Source: Actibacterium sp.
GTDB lineage: Bacteria > Pseudomonadota > Alphaproteobacteria > Rhodobacterales > Rhodobacteraceae
Reading direction: 5' to 3'
Length of the DNA stretch: 64,000 bases
Assembly: GCA_016278325.1 (NCBI GenBank)
Contig: JADQCB010000031.1
Location: 30,963 to 94,962, forward strand
In this document: piece by piece, positions 9,797-18,824 of the stretch
Layout of the letters: every line of letters starts with the position of its first letter
Position numbering within the stretch: the first letter of the stretch is position 1
Made by a program: the position numbers and the translations under genes
Notes under the pieces: generated by a model
The model's input: the letters and a program-made list of their open reading frames with translations, nothing else
The model's database searches: none
Told to the model about the DNA's origin: nothing

Positions 9797-11203
9797 ATGA
9801 CCGCCCCGAAAACGCTCTATGACAAGATCTGGGATGCCCACCTGGTGGACGAGGCCGAGGATGGCACCTGTCTGCTGTATATCGACCGGCATCTGGTGCA
9901 TGAGGTGACCAGCCCGCAGGCTTTCGAGGGGCTGCGCATGGCCGGCCGCACCGTGCGCGCGCCTGAAAAGACCATCGCCGTGCCCGATCACAACGTGCCG
10001 ACCACGGCTGATCGCCTCGATGGCATCAAGAACGAGGAAAGCCGCATCCAGGTCGAGGCGCTGGACCGGAACGCCAGCGACTTCGGCATAAACTATTACC
10101 CGGTAAGCGATATCCGCCAGGGCATCGTCCACATCGTCGGCCCCGAGCAGGGCTGGACCCTGCCGGGCATGACCGTGGTCTGCGGCGACAGCCATACCGC
10201 CACGCATGGCGCCTTTGGCGCGCTGGCGCACGGTATCGGCACATCCGAGGTCGAGCATGTGCTGGCCACCCAGACGCTGATCCAGCAGAAGTCGAAGAAC
10301 ATGAAGGTCGAGATCACCGGCCAGCTGCGCCCGGGGGTCACCGCCAAGGACATCACCCTGTCGGTGATCGGCGCCACCGGCACCGCCGGCGGCACCGGCC
10401 ATGTGATCGAATATTGCGGCGAGGCGATCCGCTCGCTGTCCATGGAAGGCCGGATGACCGTGTGCAACATGGCGATCGAGGGTGGCGCACGCGCCGGGCT
10501 GATCGCGCCGGACGAAAAGACCTATCAATACGTCAAGGGCCGCCCCCACGCCCCCAAGGGCGCCCAGTGGGAGGCCGCGCTGGCCTGGTGGAAAACGCTC
10601 TATTCCGATGACGACGCACATTGGGACAAGGTCGTGACCATCCGGGGCGAGGATATCGCGCCGGTCGTCACCTGGGGCACCTCGCCCGAGGACGTGCTGC
10701 CGATCGACGGCGTCGTGCCCGCGCCAGAGGATTTCGCGGGCGGCAAGGTCGAGGCGGCGAAACGCGCGCTGGATTACATGGGGCTGACGCCGGGCACGAA
10801 ACTGTCCGACATCGCGATCGACACCGTCTTCATCGGGTCCTGCACCAATGGCCGGATCGAGGATCTGCGCGCCGCCGCCCAGATCCTGAAGGGCAAGAAG
10901 ATCAAGGAAGGGATGCGCGCCATGGTCGTGCCCGGCTCGGGACTCGTGCGCGCCCAGGCCGAGGAAGAGGGGCTGGCCCAGATCTTCATCGACGCGGGCT
11001 TCGAATGGCGGCTCGCCGGCTGCTCGATGTGCCTGGCGATGAACCCCGACCAGCTGAGCCCCGGCGAGCGTTGCGCGGCCACCTCGAACCGCAATTTCGA
11101 GGGCCGCCAGGGCCGCGGCGGGCGCACCCACCTGATGAGCCCCGCCATGGCCGCGGCGGCCGCAGTGACCGGCCACCTGACCGACGTGCGCGAGATGATG
11201 TAA
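9797..11203 (+). CDS. leuC: 3-isopropylmalate dehydratase large subunit
   Basis: With LeuD it isomerises 2-isopropylmalate to 3-isopropylmalate in leucine synthesis, using a [4Fe-4S] cluster. It has 468 residues. Aconitase-family cluster cysteines are in [13 protein letters not shown] (about residue 350) and [11 protein letters not shown] (about 407-417). The N-terminal [28 protein letters not shown] and C-terminal [18 protein letters not shown] are also present. GGGAGAGG precedes the ATG. leuD follows after 11 bases. Confidence 0.97.
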   Translation: MTAPKTLYDKIWDAHLVDEAEDGTCLLYIDRHLVHEVTSPQAFEGLRMAGRTVRAPEKTIAVPDHNVPTTADRLDGIKNEESRIQVEALDRNASDFGINYYPVSDIRQGIVHIVGPEQGWTLPGMTVVCGDSHTATHGAFGALAHGIGTSEVEHVLATQTLIQQKSKNMKVEITGQLRPGVTAKDITLSVIGATGTAGGTGHVIEYCGEAIRSLSMEGRMTVCNMAIEGGARAGLIAPDEKTYQYVKGRPHAPKGAQWEAALAWWKTLYSDDDAHWDKVVTIRGEDIAPVVTWGTSPEDVLPIDGVVPAPEDFAGGKVEAAKRALDYMGLTPGTKLSDIAIDTVFIGSCTNGRIEDLRAAAQILKGKKIKEGMRAMVVPGSGLVRAQAEEEGLAQIFIDAGFEWRLAGCSMCLAMNPDQLSPGERCAATSNRNFEGRQGRGGRTHLMSPAMAAAAAVTGHLTDVREMM

Positions 11204-11214
11204 GGAACGACGCA

Positions 11215-11820
11215 ATGGAAAAGTTCGAAAAACTCACCGGCGTCGCGGCGCCCCTGCCGATGGTCAATGTCGATACCGACATGATCATCCCCAAGCAGTT
11301 CCTGAAGACGATCAAGCGCTCGGGGCTGGGGGTGAACCTGTTCGACGAGATGCGCTATGACGACGATGGCAAGGAGAAGCCCGATTTCGTGCTGAACCGG
11401 CCGGCTTACCGCAATGCCGAGATCCTGGTGGCGGGCGAGAATTTCGGCTGCGGCTCGTCGCGCGAACACGCGCCCTGGGCGATCAAGGATTTCGGCATCC
11501 GCTGCGTCATCGCGCCCAGCTTCGCCGACATCTTCTTCAACAACTGCTTCAAGAACGGCATCCTGCCCATCACCCTGCCGCAGAGCCAGGTGGACATGCT
11601 GATGAAGGACGCGGAAAAGGGCGCCAACGCCAAGATGACCGTGGACCTCGAGGCGCAGACCATCGCCACGTCGGATGGCGAGGTGATCGCCTTTGACGTG
11701 GACCCGTTCCGCAAGCATTGCCTGCTGGAAGGGCTGGACGATATCGCGCTGACCCTGGAGAAGGGCGCGGCGATCGACAGGTTCGAGAAAACTGCCGAGA
11801 CCCGGCGGCCTTGGGTCTGA
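11215..11820 (+). CDS. leuD: 3-isopropylmalate dehydratase small subunit
   Basis: The swivelling-domain partner of LeuC. It has 201 residues, the normal size. Family motifs are [49 protein letters not shown] and the C-terminal [17 protein letters not shown]. The start MEKFEKLTG (ATG 11215) has AAGGAACGA upstream. A strong terminator follows, so leuB, 2.3 kb downstream, needs its own promoter. Confidence 0.97.
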   Translation: MEKFEKLTGVAAPLPMVNVDTDMIIPKQFLKTIKRSGLGVNLFDEMRYDDDGKEKPDFVLNRPAYRNAEILVAGENFGCGSSREHAPWAIKDFGIRCVIAPSFADIFFNNCFKNGILPITLPQSQVDMLMKDAEKGANAKMTVDLEAQTIATSDGEVIAFDVDPFRKHCLLEGLDDIALTLEKGAAIDRFEKTAETRRPWV

Positions 11821-11844
11821 AATCCGTCCAGACACAAGATATGG

Positions 11845-11870
11845 GGCCGCCCGCCTTGGGCGGCCTTTTC
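11845..11870 (+). terminator. Rho-independent terminator after leuD
   Basis: Eight-pair stem GGCCGCCC / GGGCGGCC with a 5-base loop (GCCTT), followed by TTTTCTTT. It ends the leuC-leuD transcript. Confidence 0.85.
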
Positions 11871-11925
11871 TTTCCCCTTTTTTGATGTAAACCGGTGACA
11901 GTTCTCCATGAAATCGCCGCAAATA

Positions 11926-11991
11926 TTTACTCAACTTTAACAATGTCTTGATGAGTAAAGTGAAAGTGGGCGAAACTTGGGCAAAGTTGAG
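11926..11991 (+). promoter_or_regulatory. Nested inverted repeats in an AT-rich patch
   Basis: Two perfect inverted repeats share one left half. TTTACTCA (11926-11933) pairs with TGAGTAAA (11952-11959), and CTCAACTTT (11930-11938) pairs with AAAGTTGAG (11983-11991). They cannot form at the same time. The patch is strongly AT-rich against a GC-rich background and lies 85-150 bases before the membrane-protein gene. It could be a tandem operator or alternative 5' UTR hairpins. Confidence 0.45.
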
Positions 11992-12075
11992 GCAACCCGC
12001 CATAAAGACGCGGACACCAGGTGGAGCAAGGTCGCGACAACGAATCGTGGCCGTCCGGATTGGGGAACGAAAGCA

Positions 12076-12912
12076 GTGATCGCTCGGATAACAGGCGCCG
12101 TTGCGCGCGCCATTCTGGTCGTGATGCTGGTTGCGACGCCGTCGCTGCTGGTGACCGGCATGTCGTCGGATTCGGTCCAGATCGTCGCGCTGGTCGGCCT
12201 GCTGGCCGCGGCCCTTGTTCTGTTCGAATATACCGCGACCTATCCGGGACTTCTGGAGTTCCGCGACGCCCCGCCGTTCAACCGCATCCGTTTCTTCGCG
12301 ATGTTCGCCACGGTCTTCCTGCTGTCGTTCATGGCAAGGGGCGAGCTGGATCCGAACGTGGCCAGCCGGTTCCTGGCCTCGGTTTCATTGCTGATCGGGC
12401 AGATCCTCGACTTTCCCTACAGCCCGGTGCGCCTGTTCTTGCTGATGTTGCCCGCGGGCGACGGACCGGTGTCGCAGGCGGATATCCTGGCCTCGGCCGG
12501 GCTGGCCTATTTCATCTCGATCGTGTCGGTGGCGCTGTTCTCGATCATCCTGCGCAGCAAGCGGTGGCCCGTCAGCAACGGGTCGTTCAATGTGTGGGTG
12601 AATCTGCCCACCTTCGATCCGACCGCGGGCGGTGACGTGATCGAGCGGATGCAGGGGCTGGCGCGGGTGGACGTCGCCGTGGGGGTGCTGGTGCCGTTCC
12701 TGCTGCCGGCGATCGTGACCGTCCTGACCCTGTATTTCGAGGGGCTGGCGTTCGAGAATCCGCAAACCCTGATCTGGATGGTATCGGCATGGGCCATTCT
12801 TCCGGCCAGTCTCATCATGCGTGGAATCGCGCTGTGGCGGATCGCCAAGCTGATCGGCGAACAGCGGCGCCGGGCCGCGCCGCAATACGAGCAATCGTTG
12901 CAGCCGGCCTGA
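12076..12912 (+). CDS. Conserved multi-pass membrane protein of unknown function
   Basis: I do not recognise the family. With the GTG at 12076 (GGGGAACGA upstream) the protein has 278 residues. At least five hydrophobic segments are visible: AILVVMLVATPSLLVTGM, IVALVGLLAAALVLFEYTA, FFAMFATVFLLSFMARG, a stretch around SAGLAYFISIVSVALFSIIL, and two near the C-terminus (VLVPFLLPAIVTVLTLYF, MVSAWAILPASLIMRGIAL). A soluble loop of about 45 residues (SKRWPVSNGSFNVWVNLPTF) precedes the last pair. The C-terminus is basic. A TTG at 11977 would add 33 residues but has no ribosome site. It lies between leuD and leuB and overlaps the next gene. Confidence 0.75.
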   Translation: MIARITGAVARAILVVMLVATPSLLVTGMSSDSVQIVALVGLLAAALVLFEYTATYPGLLEFRDAPPFNRIRFFAMFATVFLLSFMARGELDPNVASRFLASVSLLIGQILDFPYSPVRLFLLMLPAGDGPVSQADILASAGLAYFISIVSVALFSIILRSKRWPVSNGSFNVWVNLPTFDPTAGGDVIERMQGLARVDVAVGVLVPFLLPAIVTVLTLYFEGLAFENPQTLIWMVSAWAILPASLIMRGIALWRIAKLIGEQRRRAAPQYEQSLQPA

Positions 12913-13976
12913 TCGCGGCACTCGTGTCCGGCGCGGTTTCGGCCGGCCCGCTGCGCGTCGCAAGTTTCAATGCCGATCTGACCCGCCGCGGCCCCGGCCT
13001 GTTGCTGGGCGATATCCTGTCGGGCGAGGATGCCCAAGTGCGCGCCGTGGTCGAAGTGATCGCGCGGGTGGCCCCCGATATCCTCGCGCTGCAAGGGCTG
13101 GATTACGATCATGACGGTGCCGCGCTGAGCGCGCTGGCCGATGCGCTGGCCGCGGCGGGGCACCCGATGCCGCATCGCTTTGCGGCCCGGCCGAACGCGG
13201 GCTGGCGCACCGGCCTGGATCACAATGGCGACGGGCGCAGCGACGGGCCGCGCGATGCGCAGGGCTATGGCCCGTTCCCGGGCGTGGGCGGCATGGCGGT
13301 GCTGTCGCGCTTTCCCATCCTCGCCGACCGGGTGCGGGATTTCTCGGCCCTGCGTTGGGCCGATCTTCCCGGCGCGACCCTGCCGATGCGGGATGGAAAA
13401 CCATTCCCGAGCGCTGCGATCCGCGACATTCAGCGCCTGTCGTCGGTGGCGCATTGGGACGTGCCGGTGCGGATCGGCGATACCGTGCTGCATGTGCTGA
13501 CCTTCCACGCCACGCCGCCGGTCTTCGACGGGCCGGAGGACATGAACGGATTGCGCAACCGTGACGAGCTGCGGCTCTGGCCGCTTTATCTGGACGGCAA
13601 GCTGGCAGTGCCCCCGCCGGACGGCCCCTATGTGCTGATGGGCGATGCCAACCTTGATCCGGCGGATGGCGACGGGCGCCATGCGTCGATGCGAAAGCTG
13701 CTGGCAGGCCCGTTCTTCGCCGACCCCAGGCCGCGATCGGCCGGCGCTGCGGCGGCCGCGTCCAGCGCCCAGGCCGGCGACCCGGCGCTCGATACCGCCG
13801 ACTGGCCCGAGGATGGCGGGCCGGGCAACCTGCGGGTGGACTATGTCCTGCCTGCGCCGGATCTGAAGGTGAGCGATGCGGGTGTGTTCTGGCCCGCGCC
13901 CGGACAGGCCGGGGCGGGGAGCGCCGCTGCGGCGTCCCGTCATCATCTCGTCTGGGTCGATGTCGATCTGCCCTGA
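12834..13976 (+). CDS. Secreted endonuclease/exonuclease/phosphatase-family protein
   Basis: An EEP-fold metal-dependent hydrolase of unknown substrate (phosphodiester or phosphomonoester), probably periplasmic. The GTG at 12834 (GGAA five bases upstream) gives 380 residues. Its N-terminus has a basic n-region and a signal core (AIVAAGLIAALVSGAVSA) followed by GPLRVASFN, the first EEP strand. Other motifs: VAPDILALQGLDYD, GVGGMAVLSRFPI, VLMGDANLDP (catalytic D-x-N), LRVDYVLPA and the terminal SRHHLVWVDVDLP. It overlaps the upstream membrane protein by 79 bases, which suggests coupling. An ATG at 12789 is the alternative start. Confidence 0.85.
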   Translation: MADRQADRRTAAPGRAAIRAIVAAGLIAALVSGAVSAGPLRVASFNADLTRRGPGLLLGDILSGEDAQVRAVVEVIARVAPDILALQGLDYDHDGAALSALADALAAAGHPMPHRFAARPNAGWRTGLDHNGDGRSDGPRDAQGYGPFPGVGGMAVLSRFPILADRVRDFSALRWADLPGATLPMRDGKPFPSAAIRDIQRLSSVAHWDVPVRIGDTVLHVLTFHATPPVFDGPEDMNGLRNRDELRLWPLYLDGKLAVPPPDGPYVLMGDANLDPADGDGRHASMRKLLAGPFFADPRPRSAGAAAAASSAQAGDPALDTADWPEDGGPGNLRVDYVLPAPDLKVSDAGVFWPAPGQAGAGSAAAASRHHLVWVDVDLP

Positions 13977-14086
13977 CCGGGGCCCCGCGCCACCGTCCGC
14001 CCCGTGCCGGGCCGGCCCATCCGGCTTGACCCCTCCCGGCCAAGAGGCTAGGCGAAACCGACCCAGCGCAACGAGGATTTTCACCG

Positions 14087-15199
14087 ATGAGCAACCCTTC
14101 CCTTCTGATCCTGCCCGGCGACGGAATTGGGCCCGAAGTCATGGCCGAGGTGCGCAAGGTCATCGACTGGTTCGGCGCCAATCGCGGCCTGACCTTCGAC
14201 GTGGACGAGGATCTGGTCGGCGGTTGTGCCTATGACGCGCATGGAACGCCGCTGACCGACGCGACCATGGAGAAGGCACAGGCGGTCGATGCGGTGCTTC
14301 TGGGCGCTGTCGGTGGCCCGAAATACGACAGTCTCGATTTCTCGGTAAAGCCCGAGCGCGGCTTGCTGCGTCTTCGCAAGGAAATGGATCTTTATGCCAA
14401 CCTGCGCCCGGCCCAGTGTTTCGATGCGCTGGCCGATTTCTCGTCGCTCAAGCACGACGTGGTTGCCGGGCTGGACATCATGATCGTCCGCGAACTGACC
14501 TCGGGTGTCTATTTCGGCGAACCGCGCGGCATCGTCCGGGAGGGCAACGAGCGGGTGGGCATCAACACCCAGCGCTATACCGAATCGGAAATCGCCCGCG
14601 TCGCCCGCGCCGCGTTCGAACTGGCCCGAAAGCGTGACAACCGGGTCTGCTCGATGGAAAAGGCGAATGTCATGGAATCCGGCGTGCTGTGGCGCGACGT
14701 GGTGCAGGAAGTGCACGATGCCGAGTATCCCGATGTGGAGCTGAGCCACATGTATGCCGATGCCGGCGCGATGCAGCTGACCCGCTGGCCCAAGCAGTTC
14801 GACGTGATCGTGACCGACAATCTTTTCGGCGACCTGCTGTCGGATCTGGCGGCGATGCTGACGGGAAGCCTCGGGATGCTGCCCTCGGCCAGCCTCGGGG
14901 CGCCGATGGCCAATGGCCGGCCCAAGGCGCTTTACGAACCCGTCCACGGCTCGGCCCCCGACATCGCCGGGCAGGGAAAGGCCAACCCCTGCGCCTGCAT
15001 CCTGAGTTTCGCCATGGCGCTTCGCTATTCCTTCGACCTGGGGGAAGAGGCAACGCGGCTGGAGCAGGCGGTGCAGAAGGTGCTGGCCGATGGCGTGCGC
15101 ACCGCCGACCTGATGCAGAGCGAGGCGGGCGCGACCCCGGCCACGACCGCGCAGATGGGCGACGCGGTGATCGCCGCGTTGCAGGCATCCCAGGCGTGA
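14087..15199 (+). CDS. leuB: 3-isopropylmalate dehydrogenase
   Basis: NAD-dependent oxidative decarboxylation of 3-isopropylmalate to 2-oxoisocaproate. It has 370 residues, typical length. Motifs: [17 protein letters not shown] at the start, [35 protein letters not shown], the metal/substrate region [19 protein letters not shown], and the NAD-binding [18 protein letters not shown]. Preceded by AACGAGGATTTTCACCG. Two unrelated genes separate it from leuC-leuD. Confidence 0.97.
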   Translation: MSNPSLLILPGDGIGPEVMAEVRKVIDWFGANRGLTFDVDEDLVGGCAYDAHGTPLTDATMEKAQAVDAVLLGAVGGPKYDSLDFSVKPERGLLRLRKEMDLYANLRPAQCFDALADFSSLKHDVVAGLDIMIVRELTSGVYFGEPRGIVREGNERVGINTQRYTESEIARVARAAFELARKRDNRVCSMEKANVMESGVLWRDVVQEVHDAEYPDVELSHMYADAGAMQLTRWPKQFDVIVTDNLFGDLLSDLAAMLTGSLGMLPSASLGAPMANGRPKALYEPVHGSAPDIAGQGKANPCACILSFAMALRYSFDLGEEATRLEQAVQKVLADGVRTADLMQSEAGATPATTAQMGDAVIAALQASQA

Positions 15200-15214
15200 A
15201 ACCTCACGCGGTTG

Positions 15215-15238
15215 TTCAACGCCGAAACCGGCGTTGAA
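15215..15238 (+). terminator. Stem-loop after leuB (terminator-like, no T-run)
   Basis: A perfect 10-pair inverted repeat, TTCAACGCCG / CGGCGTTGAA, with loop AAAC starts 15 bases after the leuB stop. There is no T-tract after it, so it may be an mRNA 3'-end stabiliser or a factor-dependent stop rather than a canonical terminator. Confidence 0.45.
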
Positions 15239-15585
15239 ACGCCGGACGCGGCCGGAGGAACTGCCGTGCAAGACCGGGCGGATGCGCCCATGGAGCGGAT
15301 ACCGGCGGTCGAACCGGCCGCGCCCCGGCCGTCGCGATGGTCGAGGCGTGCCACCCGATCGGGCCGCAGCGCGCAACCGCCTATCGGCTGCGGTGGCCGA
15401 CCGGTCGTGACCCATGATCCGGCAACCGGAAAGATCACGTAAGCCCCGGCGACCGTAGCCCTTTCAAACCGCCTGCCGCCGAAATCGGCGAAACCAGCGC
15501 CGCGGGTCCGGCCAGGCAGGCTGCGACCAGGCTGGCCCGCCTTTCAGCCGGCCGCTTCGGGGCCGACCGTCCCTTCGGCGCGACG
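15239..15585. other. Non-coding stretch between leuB and the redox operon
   Basis: About 350 bases. Short frames exist on both strands but none has a ribosome site or recognisable product. Together with the terminator-like hairpin at 15586 it could hold a small RNA; otherwise I see nothing in it. Confidence 0.4.
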
Positions 15586-15615
15586 TGGCCCCGCTGTTGC
15601 CGGCGGGGCCATTTT
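15586..15615 (+). terminator. Terminator-like hairpin with no upstream gene
   Basis: Nine-pair stem TGGCCCCGC (15586-15594) / GCGGGGCCA (15603-15611), 8-base loop, then TTTT. The nearest plus-strand gene, leuB, ends 390 bases before it. Confidence 0.5.
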
Positions 15616-15690
15616 CCTGACGGCAAGCTGAAGCGGGAATCGCCACGCCGTCAGGAAGCGCTCAGGTCGGTTCCACAGATTGGCCTGAGC
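15616..15690 (+). promoter_or_regulatory. Two inverted repeats before the redox operon
   Basis: CCTGACGGC (15616-15624) pairs with GCCGTCAGG (15647-15655), and GCTCAGG (15660-15666) pairs with CCTGAGC (15684-15690). They occupy the 95 bases upstream of the first gene and are candidate operator sites or 5' UTR hairpins. Confidence 0.4.
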
Positions 15691-15710
15691 AGACGAAAGG
15701 AGATCCTGCC

Positions 15711-16094
15711 ATGAGAAAGACCCTGACACTTCTCGTTGCCTCCACGGCGTTGACCGCCGCCATCGGCGTTCCGGCCTGGAGCGCGATGCAGGCACCGGCC
15801 GGGAGGGGCCTGGGGCCCGTCGCCGCGCTCTTCGAAGAGGATCCGCAAACGATGCCGCTCATCCTTGCAAGCGACGATGATGACGACCGCGGCTGGCGAG
15901 AGGGATCGCGGCGCGGCGATGACGACGACGATGACGACGAGGAGGATGAAGACGACGATGATGATGACGGGTGCGACGACGATGAAGGCGTCTGCCGCGG
16001 CGGCGCCCGCAATCCCGCGCCCGCCGGAACGGTTGCACCTCCGCAGAACGGGCTCTTTGAAAACGGCGCCCCGCCGCAAGTTCAGGTGAACTGA
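15711..16094 (+). CDS. Small secreted Asp-rich protein, first gene of flavin/redox operon
   Basis: 127 residues, no recognised family. A signal peptide (MRKTLTLLVASTALTAAIGV, cleavage near AWSA) is followed by a linker and an extraordinarily acidic segment of about residues 55-93 with runs of five, seven and six Asp plus Glu, interrupted by RGWREGSRRG. It contains two cysteines (GC-DDDEGV-C) and ends in a Pro/Gly-rich tail. AAAGGAG precedes the ATG. Such an Asp-rich secreted segment is expected to bind divalent or trivalent cations; by operon context I infer a metal-binding or redox-accessory role in the periplasm. The repetitive GAC/GAT codons make this segment prone to length changes. Confidence 0.8.
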   Translation: MRKTLTLLVASTALTAAIGVPAWSAMQAPAGRGLGPVAALFEEDPQTMPLILASDDDDDRGWREGSRRGDDDDDDDEEDEDDDDDDGCDDDEGVCRGGARNPAPAGTVAPPQNGLFENGAPPQVQVN

Positions 16095-16133
16095 GCCGCC
16101 CCGCAGCCCCCTCTCCGAACAAGGATCCAACCG

Positions 16134-16604
16134 ATGAAATCGCTACTCGGAACGCTTGCGCTCACCACCGCGCTCACGATTCCCGGTCTCGCCATGGCAC
16201 GCTCGGTGACGCTGACCACGACGCTGAACAACTATGGCGGCGACGGGGCCTATCTCGCGCTTTACGTCACCGACGCTTCGGGCGCCTATGCCGGCAGTCT
16301 CTGGATGGCCGGCGGAAAGTCGAAATACTATGAGCATCTGCGCGACTGGTACCGCGCCACGGGCGGCGACACCGCCCAGGTGAACGGCATCACCGGCGCC
16401 AGCGTCGGGGCGGGCCGCACGCTGGAGGTCACGCTCGACCTTGCCGATGCGCTGTTCGACGCGGGCTATACCCTTCACATCGACGCGGCTGTCGAGGATC
16501 TGCGCGACAGCCCGAACGAGGTGGCGGTGCCTCTGACCGCGGAGGGCGCGGGCACGCCGGTGCAGGGCCGCCGCTACATCGCCAGCTTCGTCTACGACAT
16601 GTAA
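16134..16604 (+). CDS. DUF2271 periplasmic protein, candidate flavinylated carrier
   Basis: 156 residues. Signal peptide MKSLLGTLALTTALTIPGLAMA, then a beta-rich DUF2271 domain (YLALYVTDASGAYAGSLWM, GGKSKYYEHLRDWYRAT, VEVPLTA-type C-terminal strands ending RRYIASFVYDM). The segment VNGITGASVGAG contains a TGAS tetrad that resembles the [ST]GA[ST] acceptor site of ApbE-dependent FMN attachment seen in NqrC/RnfG-type proteins. Since apbE is in the same operon, this protein is a good candidate substrate. The Ser or Thr that would carry FMN is an inference. AAGGATCC precedes the start; the gene lies 39 bases after the Asp-rich protein. Confidence 0.85.
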   Translation: MKSLLGTLALTTALTIPGLAMARSVTLTTTLNNYGGDGAYLALYVTDASGAYAGSLWMAGGKSKYYEHLRDWYRATGGDTAQVNGITGASVGAGRTLEVTLDLADALFDAGYTLHIDAAVEDLRDSPNEVAVPLTAEGAGTPVQGRRYIASFVYDM

Positions 16605-16616
16605 GGAGGCCGGGAG

Positions 16617-18824
16617 ATGATCCGTGCGCTTCACCGCTGGCCGGGTCTCCTGGCCCTGGCGCTCATCACCATCCTCGCGCTCAGCGGTGCGGCGCTTTCG
16701 GTCTTCCCCGCGGCCGAGCGGCTGGCCGCGCCGCAGGCGAAGGCCGGCCTGAGCGTTGCCACCCTGGCCGAGCGCATCAAGGCGGTCTATCCGGGTGTCG
16801 AGCAGATCCGCCGGGCGCCCTCGGGCCGGATCACCGCCTACTGGTTCGATCAGGGCAGGCCGGGTGCGGCCGTGATCGACCCCGCGACCGGGCAGGGCGT
16901 GGCCTCGGCCGACCCGAACCAGATGCTTCGCTGGCTGACCAACCTGCACCGGGCGCTGTTTCTCGGGGATGGCGGGCGCATCGCCATGGCCGGGGCGGCG
17001 GCGGCGATGCTGGTCCTTTCGTTCTCGGGCGCGGCGCTGGTCGCGCGGCGGGCGGGCGGCTGGCGGCACTGGTTCGCACGCTTGCGCGGTCCGCTCGCCG
17101 GGCGCCTGCATGTCGAGATCGCCCGGATCGCGGTGATCGGCCTTGTCCTGTCCTCTGCCACCGCCCTGTGGATGACGGCCTCGACCTTCGATCTTCTGCC
17201 AGACGGCGACGCCATACCCGCGTTCCCGGCCGAGGTGAGCGGCGAGACGGGGATCGAATTGCATCGGATGGCCACGTTGCGCCGGACGCCCGTCGCCGAG
17301 CTGCGCGAACTGAGCTTTCCCTATCCCGGCGATGCGACGGATGTCTTCACGCTCAAGACGGACCGGGGGACCGGGTATCTCGACCAGGGCACCGGTGCGC
17401 TGATCGCCTGGGAAGACCTGAGCGGGTGGGCGCGCGTCTCGGAAACCATCTACATGCTGCATACCGGCCAGGGCGCGGCGACGCTGGGGCTGGTCCTGGG
17501 GCTGATGGCGCTCGGGGTGCCGGCGATGGGCGCGACCGGCGTGCTGGTCTGGCGCGCCGGCCGGCGCGGGCGGCCGCGCATCCGGGGCAATCGACCGGCG
17601 GGGCGTGCCGAGACGATCGTGCTTGTCGGCAGCGAGGGTGGCAGCACCTGGGGCTTTGCCGCGACGCTTCACGCCGCGCTGAGCGAAGCCGGGCAGAACG
17701 TCCATGTCGGCCCGATGTCGGGATTCGCGCCGGAACGCTACATCCGGGCCGAGCGGATCATCGTGCTCGTCGCGACCTATGGTGACGGTGCGGCGCCTGC
17801 CTCGGCCAGGGGGTTCCTCGACCGGCTGGACGCCGCCGATCGCGCGCCGGCCCTTCCTCTGGCCGTTCTCGGCTTCGGCGATCGCAGCTTTCCGGCCTAT
17901 TGCGCCTTCGCCAGGGCCGTTGCGACAGCCGCCGAGGCGAAGGGCTGGCCCGAGCTTCTGCCGCTTGCCACGGTCGATCGCCAGTCGGAGCAGGATTTCG
18001 CGCGCTGGGGCCGTGCGCTCGGCCAGGCGCTGGGAATCCCCCTGGAGCTGGCGCACCAGCCGGTTCCGCCGGCGACCGAGACACTGACCCTCGTCTCGCG
18101 CCGTGATTATGGCGCCCAGGTGCAGGCCCCGACCGCGATCCTGCGCTTCGCATTGCCGCGCGTCTCTCTGTGGCAACGGCTGTCCGGCGCAAGTTTCGCC
18201 CGGTTCGCGGCGGGCGACCTGATCGGCATCCTGCCCGAGGGCAGCAGCGTCCCGCGGTTCTATTCGCTCGCCTCCGGGCGTCGCGACGGGTTCATCGAGA
18301 TCGTCGTGAAGAAGCATCCCGGCGGCCTGTGCTCGGGTCAGCTCACGGCTTTGGAGCCGGGGCAGACGGCGACCGGCTTTCTGCGCCGCAATCCGGGCTT
18401 CCGCCCCGGGCGTGGCCGGGCGCCGCTGATCCTGATCGGCGCCGGCACCGGCATCGGGCCGCTGGCGGGTTTCGTGCGCGGCAATGCGCGGCGCCGGCCC
18501 GTGCACCTGTTTTTCGGCATGCGCCATCCCGACAGCGATTTCTTCTATGGCGAGGAGATGCCGGCCTGGCAGGCGGAACGCCGCCTGACCCGGCTGGTCA
18601 CGGCCGTCTCGCGCGTGGCCCGGCCCAGCTATGTGCAGGACGCGCTGCACGGTGACGCCGCCGAGGTGGCCCGGCTGATCCGCGACGGGGCGCGCGTGAT
18701 GGTCTGCGGCGGGCACGACATGGCGGCGGGCGTGGCCGATGCGCTGGCCGAGATCCTCGCGCCGTCGGGGCTCTCGCCCGAGGCCCTGAAGGCAAAGGGA
18801 CGGTATGTCGAAGATGTCTACTGA
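16617..18824 (+). CDS. PepSY-TM / flavodoxin / FNR fusion oxidoreductase
   Basis: 735 residues that combine a PepSY-associated membrane part with a sulfite-reductase-like flavoprotein. Membrane helices lie at about 8-28, 122-143, 168-188 and 285-310, with two periplasmic PepSY-like loops (VATLAERIKAVYPGVEQIRR; LRELSFPYPGDATDVFTLKT). A cytoplasmic flavodoxin domain starts near 330 (ETIVLVGSEGGSTWGFAATL; ATYGDGAAP). An FAD domain has PRFYSLAS (about 545-552). The NAD(P)H domain has LILIGAGTGIGPLAGFVRG (about 603-620) and ends GRYVEDVY. Electrons would flow from NAD(P)H through FAD and FMN across the membrane to a periplasmic acceptor, probably the DUF2271 protein. AAGGAGG precedes the ATG; apbE overlaps its 3' end. 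Confidence 0.88.
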   Translation: MIRALHRWPGLLALALITILALSGAALSVFPAAERLAAPQAKAGLSVATLAERIKAVYPGVEQIRRAPSGRITAYWFDQGRPGAAVIDPATGQGVASADPNQMLRWLTNLHRALFLGDGGRIAMAGAAAAMLVLSFSGAALVARRAGGWRHWFARLRGPLAGRLHVEIARIAVIGLVLSSATALWMTASTFDLLPDGDAIPAFPAEVSGETGIELHRMATLRRTPVAELRELSFPYPGDATDVFTLKTDRGTGYLDQGTGALIAWEDLSGWARVSETIYMLHTGQGAATLGLVLGLMALGVPAMGATGVLVWRAGRRGRPRIRGNRPAGRAETIVLVGSEGGSTWGFAATLHAALSEAGQNVHVGPMSGFAPERYIRAERIIVLVATYGDGAAPASARGFLDRLDAADRAPALPLAVLGFGDRSFPAYCAFARAVATAAEAKGWPELLPLATVDRQSEQDFARWGRALGQALGIPLELAHQPVPPATETLTLVSRRDYGAQVQAPTAILRFALPRVSLWQRLSGASFARFAAGDLIGILPEGSSVPRFYSLASGRRDGFIEIVVKKHPGGLCSGQLTALEPGQTATGFLRRNPGFRPGRGRAPLILIGAGTGIGPLAGFVRGNARRRPVHLFFGMRHPDSDFFYGEEMPAWQAERRLTRLVTAVSRVARPSYVQDALHGDAAEVARLIRDGARVMVCGGHDMAAGVADALAEILAPSGLSPEALKAKGRYVEDVY

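Noticed and set aside
15880..15995. A GAC/GAT microsatellite
   Set aside because: It is in frame with a signal-peptide protein that has its own ribosome site, so it is treated as coding for the Asp-rich tract.
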